From DATFXF01 sp035258565 (GTDB lineage Bacteria > Acidobacteriota > Terriglobia > Acidiferrales > UBA7541), in contig DATFXF010000350.1 of the NCBI GenBank assembly GCA_035258565.1, forward strand, positions 1 to 9,604: a DNA stretch of 9,604 bases. Reading direction: 5' to 3'. A program made the translations under genes and the position numbers. Below are positions 1 through 6,489 of the stretch, in pieces (position 1 is the stretch's first letter; each line of letters starts with the position of its first letter). The notes below the pieces were generated by a model that saw only the letters and a list, made by a program, of their open reading frames with translations, did not search any database and had not been told where the DNA came from.

Positions 1-1539
1 GGTGGTGAAGGCGGTGGAAGCCCCCCGCCTGCAGCGGTTCCCCTGCCGAGCGGCACATCTGTAGGCCGCATCTCGCTTGCCATCACGCCCTCAAGCCCTT
101 CGACCATCTATGCCAGCATGCAGAACCCAGCAATGACCCAATTTGGTTCCTTGCTTGGCTTTTTCAAGACGACCAATGGGGGAACGACTTGGACAAAACT
201 CACGACTGTACCGGATTACTGTAAAGACCAATGCTGGTTCGACAATGTCGTCCGCGTTCACCCGACGGATCCGATGACGATCTTTGCGGGCGGCTCGGCC
301 ACCACGGACCCTGTCACTGGTGCCTTGAGGCCGCTTATCCGCTCGACAGACGGAGGGAATACCTGGCAGAACGTTTCGAGCGGGGGCGGTGTGACGCTGC
401 ACGTGGACCAGCACGCCCTGGCCTTCTCCGCGGACGGCAGTCGTCTTTACGTGGGGAATGACGGAGGCGCCTACCGCACCGACGACACCAAGGTTAGTCC
501 CATCTCCTGGACCAATTTGAACACGCCGCTCAACCTCACCCAGTTTTATAATGGAGCGTCAATTCATCCTACCAATCAGCTCATCGGCTTCGGCGGGACG
601 CAGGACAACGGCACGCAGAGATTTACGGGTAGCCAAGTCTGGAACGAGGTGGCCTGCGGCGACGGCGGCTGGACGGCCATTGACCCTTCCATGCCCAGCA
701 CGGTCTATGCCGCCTGCGGGGCCATTGACAGCATTGACATACGCAAGTCAATCCAGGGAGGTGGTGCCGGGACTTTCGTTTCTGTTTCCACCAACAACGG
801 CATTACCCAGAGCGATCGCCAGGCCTTGATTTTTCCGCTGGTGATTGATCCCTTGCAGCCCCAGCGGCTCTACTTTGGCACTTTCCGCGTTTATCAGACC
901 ACGGACGGCGCAGGCTCGTGGACCGCGGTGTCCGACGACCTGACCGGTGCAGGCAAAGGTACAGACCATACACTGCCCGTCGTCTCCGCTATTGCTGTGG
1001 CTCCGCGCAACTCAGAGGTCGCCTATGCCGGTACGGAGAACGGCCGCGTCTGGCTGTGCCGGACGGCAGGTTCCGCCAGTCCGACGTGTTGGAATGACGT
1101 GAGCACGGGCAGGGGGTTGCCAAATCGCGTTGTCACCCAAATCGGCGTGGACGCGAGCGATCCAACCGGTAACACAGCTTTCGTGACTTTTTCGGGCTTC
1201 GGCAGCTGTCCGATGATGTGCGATGGTATGGGCCACGTCTTCAAGACGACCAATGGCGGCGGATCATGGACCGACATCAGCAAAGGTATGATCCCGTTGC
1301 CCGATACTCCGGTCAATGACGTTGTCATTGACCCCAATACCGGCGCCCTATATGCGGCCACCGACATCGGTGTGTTCAAGACAACCGACGGTGGGGTTAA
1401 CTGGTCTCCGGTGTCTCCAGCATCGCCAGGCGGGGCTGGCTTGCCGCGCGTCGCCGTGCTCTCGCTCAAGCTGCACCAGCCGTCGCGCACTCTTCGCGCG
1501 TCGACGCACGGTCGCGGCGCCTGGGACCTTCCCATTTAG
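1..1539 (+). CDS. Asp-box (BNR/sortilin-like) beta-propeller protein, 5'-truncated by the window edge
   Basis: The reading frame is open from base 1 to the TAG at 1537-1539. The ATG at 118 is internal: the 39 codons before it continue a typical propeller blade (GRISLAITPSSPSTIYAS), so the true start lies outside the window and 512 residues are visible. Five Asp-box motifs of the form S/T-x-D/N-G-x-x-x-W are seen at about nt 166-192 (KTTNGGTTW), 343-369, 895-921, 1243-1269 (KTTNGGGSW) and 1378-1404 (KTTDGGVNW). Family-typical segments HVDQHALAF, GNDGGAYRTDD, GGTQDNGT and the terminal ASTHGRGAW are also present. Such proteins fold as 7- to 10-bladed propellers related to sortilin/Vps10 and GH74 enzymes, and most bacterial ones are exported. 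Closely spaced Cys pairs (CKDQC, CPMMC) suggest disulfides outside the cytoplasm. No catalytic residues can be assigned, so enzyme or adhesin function is open. It converges on the PLP-enzyme gene. Confidence 0.88.
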   Translation, partial: GGEGGGSPPPAAVPLPSGTSVGRISLAITPSSPSTIYASMQNPAMTQFGSLLGFFKTTNGGTTWTKLTTVPDYCKDQCWFDNVVRVHPTDPMTIFAGGSATTDPVTGALRPLIRSTDGGNTWQNVSSGGGVTLHVDQHALAFSADGSRLYVGNDGGAYRTDDTKVSPISWTNLNTPLNLTQFYNGASIHPTNQLIGFGGTQDNGTQRFTGSQVWNEVACGDGGWTAIDPSMPSTVYAACGAIDSIDIRKSIQGGGAGTFVSVSTNNGITQSDRQALIFPLVIDPLQPQRLYFGTFRVYQTTDGAGSWTAVSDDLTGAGKGTDHTLPVVSAIAVAPRNSEVAYAGTENGRVWLCRTAGSASPTCWNDVSTGRGLPNRVVTQIGVDASDPTGNTAFVTFSGFGSCPMMCDGMGHVFKTTNGGGSWTDISKGMIPLPDTPVNDVVIDPNTGALYAATDIGVFKTTDGGVNWSPVSPASPGGAGLPRVAVLSLKLHQPSRTLRASTHGRGAWDLPI

Positions 1540-1580
1540 GTGTCGCCGTTCTACCGCTGCTCTCGGGCGACGAACACGCT

Positions 1581-1650
1581 TGTCATGCTGACCCTGCAAC
1601 TCAGCGAAGCATTCCCCCGGAGGGATTCCTCGCTCCGCTCGGAAGGACAC
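1581..1650. repeat. REP-like interspersed palindromic repeat
   Basis: This element fills much of the 131-bp gap between two convergent genes. Its two halves are imperfect inverted copies. The top strand begins TGTCATGCTGA and runs to CAGCGAAGCATTCCCC. The bottom strand, read from 1650, begins GTGTCCTTCCGAGCG and runs to GAGCGAGGAATCCCTCC. A TCCC/GGGA mini-hairpin lies at the centre. The bottom-strand half closely resembles the motif family TGTCATTCTGAGCGAAGCGAAGAATC, which I recall as a high-copy intergenic repeat in several bacterial phyla. Placed between two gene 3' ends, it could fold in RNA from either strand and act as a terminator or 3'-end stabiliser. No second copy was noticed in this window, so the repeat claim rests on resemblance. 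Confidence 0.55.
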
Positions 1651-1670
1651 CGCATGAGGCCGGGCGTCCA

Positions 1671-2648
1671 TCAGAAGGGAAGGGAACCTAGGTCCACGTT
1701 CCCGCCCGAGAGGATGACACCGACTTTTTTGCTTCTGGCCGCGAGCTTGCGACCGAGCGCGGGCGCCACACCAACGGCCGCCGAGGGCTCGATGACCAGC
1801 TTCATTCGCTCCCACACCAGCCGCATTGCGTCGATGATCTCTTCTTCGCTCACGAGCAGGATCTGGTCCACGCGCTGGCGGAGAATCCGAAACGTGCGCT
1901 CGGCAAGCGAAGCGCGCAGTCCGTCGGCGATCGTGTCCGGGTGATCCATGGGCTGGATGCGGCCGCTCGCAAGCGACCGGAAGGCGTCGTCCGCGTTCTT
2001 GGGCTCCGAGCCGAGCACCCGAATCGAGGGGCGCAGGCCTTTCGCTGCGATTGCTGTGCCGCTGAGCAGCCCGCCGCCGCTCACCGGCGCCAGAATCGAA
2101 TCTAAGTCGGGAACCTCGTCGAGCAACTCCAGGGCGGCAGTGGCCTGCCCAGCGATGATCCGATCGTCGTCGAAAGGATGAACCAGAACCGCGCCAGTGC
2201 GGCGGATGATTTCCGCAGCGGCCACCTCGCGGGCGGCGAGCGTGGGCTCGCAGAAGGTGATTTCGCCGCCGTACCCCTCGACCGCATACCGCTTCACTGC
2301 CGGCGCGTTCGACGGCATTACGATCCAGGCACGGATGCCCCTCTGCCGCGCTGCCAGGGCTACCGCGGCGGCGTGGTTGCCTGAGGAGTGCGTGACTACG
2401 CCCCGCACAGCCTCCTCGGGCGGGAGCGAAAAGATTGCGTTCGTGGCTCCGCGGATCTTGAAGGACCCCGTTTTTTGCAGGTTTTCGCACTTGAAATAGA
2501 GCCGCACGCCGGCCAGTGCGTCGATGGACGCTGAAGTCATCACCGGTGTGCGGTGGATGTGCGGAGAGATGCGGCTATGCGCGGCGCGGATCGCGTCCAG
2601 ATCCGGGCCCGCGGCGGCCGCGTCTCGCGTTGCGGGGCCAAGGGTCAT
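1671..2648 (-). CDS. Serine racemase / threonine dehydratase-like PLP enzyme (fold type II)
   Basis: A 325-residue protein of the cytosolic fold-type II PLP family, whose members deaminate or racemise serine, threonine or 3-hydroxyaspartate. The Schiff-base lysine is K64 in GSFKIRGA. The substrate loop is THSSGNHA (86-93), and S89 matches the second catalytic serine of serine racemase. The phosphate loop is VSGGGLLSG (189-197), and SGGNVDL (314-320) closes the cofactor site. E215, A219 and D221 in SEPKNADD coincide with the divalent-metal triad of serine racemase. There is no C-terminal ACT domain, so this is not the regulated biosynthetic IlvA. The ATG at 2648 was chosen because GGAG lies 7 nt upstream; ATGs at 2663 and 2687 would extend a non-conserved N-terminus, and the latter would overlap the divergent gene. 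Whether it is a racemase, a threonine/serine dehydratase or a hydroxyaspartate dehydratase cannot be settled from sequence. Confidence 0.92.
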   Translation of the reverse strand: MTLGPATRDAAAAGPDLDAIRAAHSRISPHIHRTPVMTSASIDALAGVRLYFKCENLQKTGSFKIRGATNAIFSLPPEEAVRGVVTHSSGNHAAAVALAARQRGIRAWIVMPSNAPAVKRYAVEGYGGEITFCEPTLAAREVAAAEIIRRTGAVLVHPFDDDRIIAGQATAALELLDEVPDLDSILAPVSGGGLLSGTAIAAKGLRPSIRVLGSEPKNADDAFRSLASGRIQPMDHPDTIADGLRASLAERTFRILRQRVDQILLVSEEEIIDAMRLVWERMKLVIEPSAAVGVAPALGRKLAARSKKVGVILSGGNVDLGSLPF

Positions 2649-2655
2649 CTTTTCG

Positions 2656-2659
2656 CTCC
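2656..2659 (-). promoter_or_regulatory. Ribosome binding site deciding the PLP-enzyme start
   Basis: On the minus strand GGAG is followed by a 7-nt spacer (CGAAAAG) and the ATG at 2648. This favours 2648 over the other in-frame ATGs at 2663 and 2687. Confidence 0.55.
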
Positions 2660-2661
2660 GC

Positions 2662-2674
2662 ATTATGGCATAGT
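2662..2674. promoter_or_regulatory. Symmetric AT-rich element between divergent genes (possible shared promoter core or operator)
   Basis: ATTATGGCATAGT is nearly its own reverse complement (ACTATGCCATAAT) around a central G. It lies in the 37-bp gap between the divergent PLP-enzyme and MFS starts and is the only AT-rich stretch there. It offers a -10-like hexamer on each strand: CATAGT on the plus strand and CATAAT on the minus strand. No convincing -35 was found at 16-18 bp on either side, and the implied leaders would be only a few nucleotides long. It could instead be a regulator half-site pair. The call is weak. Confidence 0.25.
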
Positions 2675-2685
2675 CTCTCCCCGAC

Positions 2686-3927
2686 ATGCCGGCCAGCGCG
2701 ACCCGAGACCAAGTCCGCATCTGCCTGGCCGGATTCCTGCGCTCGCTGAGCGTGGGCATGACCGGGGTGCTGCTGGCGATTTATCTCGGAACGATTGGCT
2801 GGAACGTCGAACGCACCGGCCTGCTGGTCACCATCGGGCTGGCGGGCAGTGCTGCAGGGACGTTGGCGACCAGCTTGTTCGCTGAGCGCCTCGGCCGCCG
2901 GCGGACACTCGAGGTGCTGGGCTTGCTGGCCTCGTTGGGCACGGCCGCGCTGGCCGCCACGCGCCGCGTGGAACTGCTCTACCCCACGGCGTTCTTGGGC
3001 ATGCTGAACGGGCTCGGCCGCGATCGCGGCGCTGCCTACGCTCTCGAGCAGGCAGTCTTGCCAGAGACCACTGGGCCGGAGCGACGCACGTACCTGCTCG
3101 CCTGGTACGGCTTGGTTCTCGACGCCGGACTCGCGCTCGGCAGCTTGCTGGCCGCCCTGCCGTTCTTTCTTCGCACCCGGTGGGGCTGGAGCTCTCTCGG
3201 AAGTTATCAAGCCACCTGGTTGGTTACGGCCGGGTTCTCACTGATTACCGTCGTGTTGTATCGGACGCTCTCGCCGCGCGTCGAATTCGCCCGGGAGAGA
3301 CTTTCGGACGGCAGACACGCTGAGCGCACGATGCCGGAGATCAGTTCCGCATCGAAGCGCCGCATCGCCAAGCTCGCGGCGCTGACGGGAATGGATAGCC
3401 TGGGTGGTGGCTTCCTGACCGGCGCGTTGGTCTCTTACTGGTTTTTCCAGCGTTTTGGCATTGGCGAGCAGTGGCTTGGGCCGCTGTTCTTCGGCGCGCG
3501 GGTGGCGAACGCCGGCTCGCACCTCGTGGCGGCCTGGCTAGCGCGCCGTATCGGGCTGATGAACACGATGGTCTTCACGCACATTCCTTCGAGCCTTCTC
3601 CTGATGGCCGTACCGTTTGCGCCGAGCATGGGTTGGGCAATGGCGCTCTTCCTCGCGCGCGAGTCATTAGTGGAGATGGATGTGCCCACGCGCCAATCCT
3701 ACATCCTCGCCGTGGTGCGGCCCGAGGAGCGCGCCTTTGCCAGCGGCATGACCACACTCACGCGCAATGTGGCTTACGCCATTGCTCCTGTGGGCGCCGG
3801 CTACGCAATGAGCGCAGTGGCGCTCGCAAGCCCACTTTATCTGGGCGCGGGTACGAAGATCGCCTACGACCTGCTGCTCTATTTCTCCTTCCGTCGAATT
3901 AAGCCGCCGGAGGAGTTGCCCGAGTAA
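2686..3927 (+). CDS. MFS transporter, 12 transmembrane segments predicted
   Basis: A 413-residue inner-membrane protein of usual MFS length. TM1 starts near residue 11 (ICLAGFLRSLSVG). The loop 2-3 motif A appears as SLFAERLGRRR (63-73), and a degenerate copy, AWLARRIG (283-290), opens the second half. Hydrophobic stretches follow at about 75-93, 100-120, 138-160 and 175-192. A basic and acidic cytoplasmic loop covers about 195-230, and six more segments run to about 400. The segment MDVPTRQSYILAVV (331-344) is a signature I associate with one MFS_1 subgroup. The ATG at 2686 is the only plausible start: an in-frame TAG sits at 2671-2673, and no strong Shine-Dalgarno precedes it. Substrate is unknown. 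Its divergent neighbour suggests an amino acid or related metabolite, but drug efflux is equally possible. Confidence 0.9.
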   Translation: MPASATRDQVRICLAGFLRSLSVGMTGVLLAIYLGTIGWNVERTGLLVTIGLAGSAAGTLATSLFAERLGRRRTLEVLGLLASLGTAALAATRRVELLYPTAFLGMLNGLGRDRGAAYALEQAVLPETTGPERRTYLLAWYGLVLDAGLALGSLLAALPFFLRTRWGWSSLGSYQATWLVTAGFSLITVVLYRTLSPRVEFARERLSDGRHAERTMPEISSASKRRIAKLAALTGMDSLGGGFLTGALVSYWFFQRFGIGEQWLGPLFFGARVANAGSHLVAAWLARRIGLMNTMVFTHIPSSLLLMAVPFAPSMGWAMALFLARESLVEMDVPTRQSYILAVVRPEERAFASGMTTLTRNVAYAIAPVGAGYAMSAVALASPLYLGAGTKIAYDLLLYFSFRRIKPPEELPE

Positions 3928-3957
3928 CCAAGGGCGAGAAGTGAGTGGGGAAGAGGA

Positions 3958-3977
3958 AACGGCGCTCGACGCCCGTT
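3958..3977 (-). terminator. Possible hairpin terminator in the convergent gap
   Basis: AACGGCG and CGCCCGTT pair as a 7-bp stem with one bulged C and a 5-nt loop (CTCGA). Read on the minus strand, the stem is followed by a pyrimidine-rich tract (TCCTCTTCCCC) and lies about 100 nt past the stop of the propeller gene. It also follows the MFS stop by 30 nt on the plus strand, without a U-tract. The rest of 3928-4077 shows nothing I can name. Confidence 0.3.
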
Positions 3978-4077
3978 GAAGACGTCGGCTCTGATCCAGC
4001 AGTCGACGATCCCGTGGCTCAGAGCTCCGGGACTTTTGGGATAGGTTCTTCGTACGCGAGGCGCCTGAGGACGATGT

Positions 4078-6447
4078 CTAACGCTTCGTGGCCGGAATGG
4101 AGAAGGTTACCTTCGAACTCGAGGTATTTTCGAACTGGTCGGCGATCCGCACAGCGATGGTGTGCTCGCCCGGACTCAAGCCAAGGAGCAGAAGGTCGTA
4201 GCTTTCCCGCAGCGCATCGGTCAGCCGCCCGACAGGAAAGACCAGTTTCCAGTCGCCGGCATCGAGGCTGTACTCGGCGCGCGCGATGGCGCTGTAGGAA
4301 TCGCGCGCGTCGAAGCGCACATGTACCTCGGGGCTCGCACGCTCAGCGTGCAGGTTCTCGACCACCGGCGGCGTATTGTCCACCTCGAACCGATCGCTTT
4401 CGCGCTCCGCCGCCAGTGCGTCCTCGGCGGGATTCGAAGGGGCGTCGGAAGCGGTGATCTTCAGGTAATACGCGCCGTCGGGCATCGTCGAAGTATCCCA
4501 GGAATAGAACTTGTGCTCGACCTTGTCCTTCAGCAGCTTCCAGTTCTTCTCCCCCTCGCCGCGGTAGAAGATGGTGTAAACCAGGTCGTCGTCATTCTCA
4601 TCCCGGGCGCTCCACAGCACCGATTGCCAGCCCTTTTGCGCGAACCCTTGTGGCGGAGGCTCGAACCGCTGTGGTTGCTTCTCCCCTGACTGCTGCTGGA
4701 CGGCAAATCCGCCGCCCTGGCCGGGCGGGGGCGGTGGCATGTGCAGCTGTACCGGCTGTGCAGCCGTCCCGCCGGACGGTGGGCTTGGGCTCTGGATGCG
4801 CACGCCCGGGCGTTCGAGCACGATGGCGTCAATCGTGGGTGCAACATTCTTCGGCAAGTAAGAGAGACTCACCCAGGAGATGCTGGGCGCCGGGCCGGGT
4901 GAGGCTTTCTTGTGCAGGGATTTCTCCCCGGTGCCGACACCGCGAAACACAGCCTTCCACTGCACAAACCGCGCCGGCGGGGACTCTACTTTTTCCCCGC
5001 TCTCGCGGGTGTAGGGCCCGGCCCAAGAGCTCCAGTTTTTCTCGGGGTTGGAGGTATTACCAGAGCGCACGTAGAGCTCAATGGGCGCTTCGCTTGCCGC
5101 AGCAGGCGCGGCCCTGGATTCCCCGTTTTCTCCCCACCATTCGAGCCGGCCCCATTGTGAAAAGATCTTGGCGTCGAAGGTCTGCGATTCAAAACTGCCC
5201 TTAGACTCCTGCTCCGGCCCGAGCGTGAACACTTTCCCAGGGTTTGCAGTGCAGAGGTACACCGTCCCGCCTGGTCCTTCGGCCAAGCCGGTCACCTGCG
5301 ACGAAGCTATCTTCGCCAGGTTCGAGAAGATCTTCGCGCCCTCGAGCTCCACGACCGTACCATGGTTTCCAGTGCCGAGCAGAAGCTTTCCGGCGGGCGA
5401 GAGCCCCAGCGCATAGACCAGTTCATCGCGCGAGCCCCACAATTCTTCGGGCGCACCGTCGGGCGCTAGACGATAGACCGCGCTCGAGACCAGCGGGGGG
5501 AAGGGAACGAAAGGTGTCGGCTGCTGCGGAAAGCTGCTGGCCTGCGTAACCACCACTCCTACTCCCGACGATGTCGTTACCGTTCCGGAGACCGTCGGCT
5601 GCTGCGGCGCGACGGTCTGGGGCTGCGGGAGGGCTGGGCCCGGACGCTGCTTCTCCCCGACCGCCGCCACGTACGTATTGCCTGCGTGGTCCGCGAGCAG
5701 CGCGGTGATCTCTCTTTTCGCTGTCTCGTAGAGGACAAAGGAGCGCGGCTCCCTTTCGCCTGTCTTCTTGGAAATCCTCAGGATAAGCCCGTTGGGCTCG
5801 GTGCCGGCCAGCAGATTGCCCTTCGCGTCGAACGTCAGGGCGCGCACATGCGTCTCTTGGCCCGTATAGAAGAGCTCTCCTTTCCCGTCCGGCTTTACGG
5901 CGAAGATCTCGCCTTTATCGCCCGTGGCCACGTAGAGTGTGCCGTCCGTGTCCACAGCCAGGTCCCAGATGTATTTCGTCTTCGGCTCGAAGAAAACCTT
6001 CTTCTCTCCGCCTGGCGTAATTTTGTATATCTTGCCGTCCGGCGAGGTGCCCACGTAGATGTTGTCATGCGCGTCGAGGGCCAGGGCCTGGGCGGCCATC
6101 TCCGCTGATTCAAAGACCGTGGTTCGGTTGCCCATGGCATCGAAGCGGAATACCTTGGCGTTCGAGCCGCCGGCGGCGTAAAGGTTGCCCCTCGAATCCA
6201 AACGCAAGGACCGCAGGTAGGCGGTATTGGGGTCGGCAAAGGCTCGGAACCGTGGTGCCAGGACCAGTTTGCCGTCGCTGCGCAAGGCCACGCCCTTGGC
6301 CGTGCCCTTCTCAAACTCTTCGTAGCTCGTCTGCCGCCACTGGCGCGTGTGCTCGGCGCGACCTAGTGGGGAGATAAGGAGTCCCGCCAGCAGCGCGAGC
6401 CCGCCGAAGATTCGCTTGCGTCTCGGACTTCTTAACCCGTTCAGCAT
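4078..6447 (-). CDS. Exported multidomain NHL/SMP-type beta-propeller protein
   Basis: A 789-residue protein with an N-terminal signal peptide: RSPRRKR, then a hydrophobic core at 14-27, then a likely signal-peptidase site after GRA-31. Residues about 55-265 contain at least five propeller repeats of the form D-x-x-G-N-x-Y-V-x (LDSRGNLYAAG, LDAHDNIYVGT, VDTDGTLYVAT, FDAKGNLLAGT, ADHAGNTYVAA). A Pro/Gln/Thr-rich insertion spans about 265-318, and two more blades end near 410. Residues about 418-545 look like a beta-sandwich (WGRLEWWGE, ELYVRSGNT, WKAVFRG). A Pro/Gly/Gln linker follows at about 553-603, then two Ig/Fn3-like domains, the last with NTPPVV (691-696). No enzyme motif is visible; binding or scaffolding is likely. 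The start at 6447 has GAGGAG just upstream. A GTG at 6489, directly abutting the peptidase stop, would add 14 residues. The gene lies 42 bp behind the peptidase gene and is probably co-transcribed with it. Confidence 0.88.
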   Translation of the reverse strand: MLNGLRSPRRKRIFGGLALLAGLLISPLGRAEHTRQWRQTSYEEFEKGTAKGVALRSDGKLVLAPRFRAFADPNTAYLRSLRLDSRGNLYAAGGSNAKVFRFDAMGNRTTVFESAEMAAQALALDAHDNIYVGTSPDGKIYKITPGGEKKVFFEPKTKYIWDLAVDTDGTLYVATGDKGEIFAVKPDGKGELFYTGQETHVRALTFDAKGNLLAGTEPNGLILRISKKTGEREPRSFVLYETAKREITALLADHAGNTYVAAVGEKQRPGPALPQPQTVAPQQPTVSGTVTTSSGVGVVVTQASSFPQQPTPFVPFPPLVSSAVYRLAPDGAPEELWGSRDELVYALGLSPAGKLLLGTGNHGTVVELEGAKIFSNLAKIASSQVTGLAEGPGGTVYLCTANPGKVFTLGPEQESKGSFESQTFDAKIFSQWGRLEWWGENGESRAAPAAASEAPIELYVRSGNTSNPEKNWSSWAGPYTRESGEKVESPPARFVQWKAVFRGVGTGEKSLHKKASPGPAPSISWVSLSYLPKNVAPTIDAIVLERPGVRIQSPSPPSGGTAAQPVQLHMPPPPPGQGGGFAVQQQSGEKQPQRFEPPPQGFAQKGWQSVLWSARDENDDDLVYTIFYRGEGEKNWKLLKDKVEHKFYSWDTSTMPDGAYYLKITASDAPSNPAEDALAAERESDRFEVDNTPPVVENLHAERASPEVHVRFDARDSYSAIARAEYSLDAGDWKLVFPVGRLTDALRESYDLLLLGLSPGEHTIAVRIADQFENTSSSKVTFSIPATKR

Positions 6448-6450
6448 AGG

Positions 6451-6456
6451 CTCCTC
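6451..6456 (-). promoter_or_regulatory. Ribosome binding site choosing the ATG start of the propeller gene
   Basis: The minus strand reads GAGGAG, CCT, ATG. Spacing is short (3 nt from the last G, 5 nt from the GAGG core), but the match is strong. The upstream GTG at 6489 lacks such a site, and the ATG places the signal peptide at the extreme N-terminus. Confidence 0.5.
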
Positions 6457-6489
6457 AGCGCCGGGGATTTCTGTTTCGGCCTGGTGCAC

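Noticed and set aside
1023..1535. A 170-codon minus-strand frame opposite the Asp-box propeller gene.
   Set aside because: It is an antisense shadow; the Asp-box repeats on the plus strand explain the sequence.
1348..2490. A 380-codon open frame on the minus strand overlapping the PLP-enzyme gene and the end of the propeller gene.
   Set aside because: It is Arg/Ala/Gly-rich with no recognisable motif, and it overlaps a well-conserved enzyme in another frame of the same strand. This is a typical high-GC shadow.
6448..6489. GTG start at 6489 for the propeller gene, directly abutting the peptidase stop.
   Set aside because: The ATG at 6447 has GAGGAG upstream and puts the signal peptide at the N-terminus. 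The 14 extra residues are not signal-like. The GTG remains possible.
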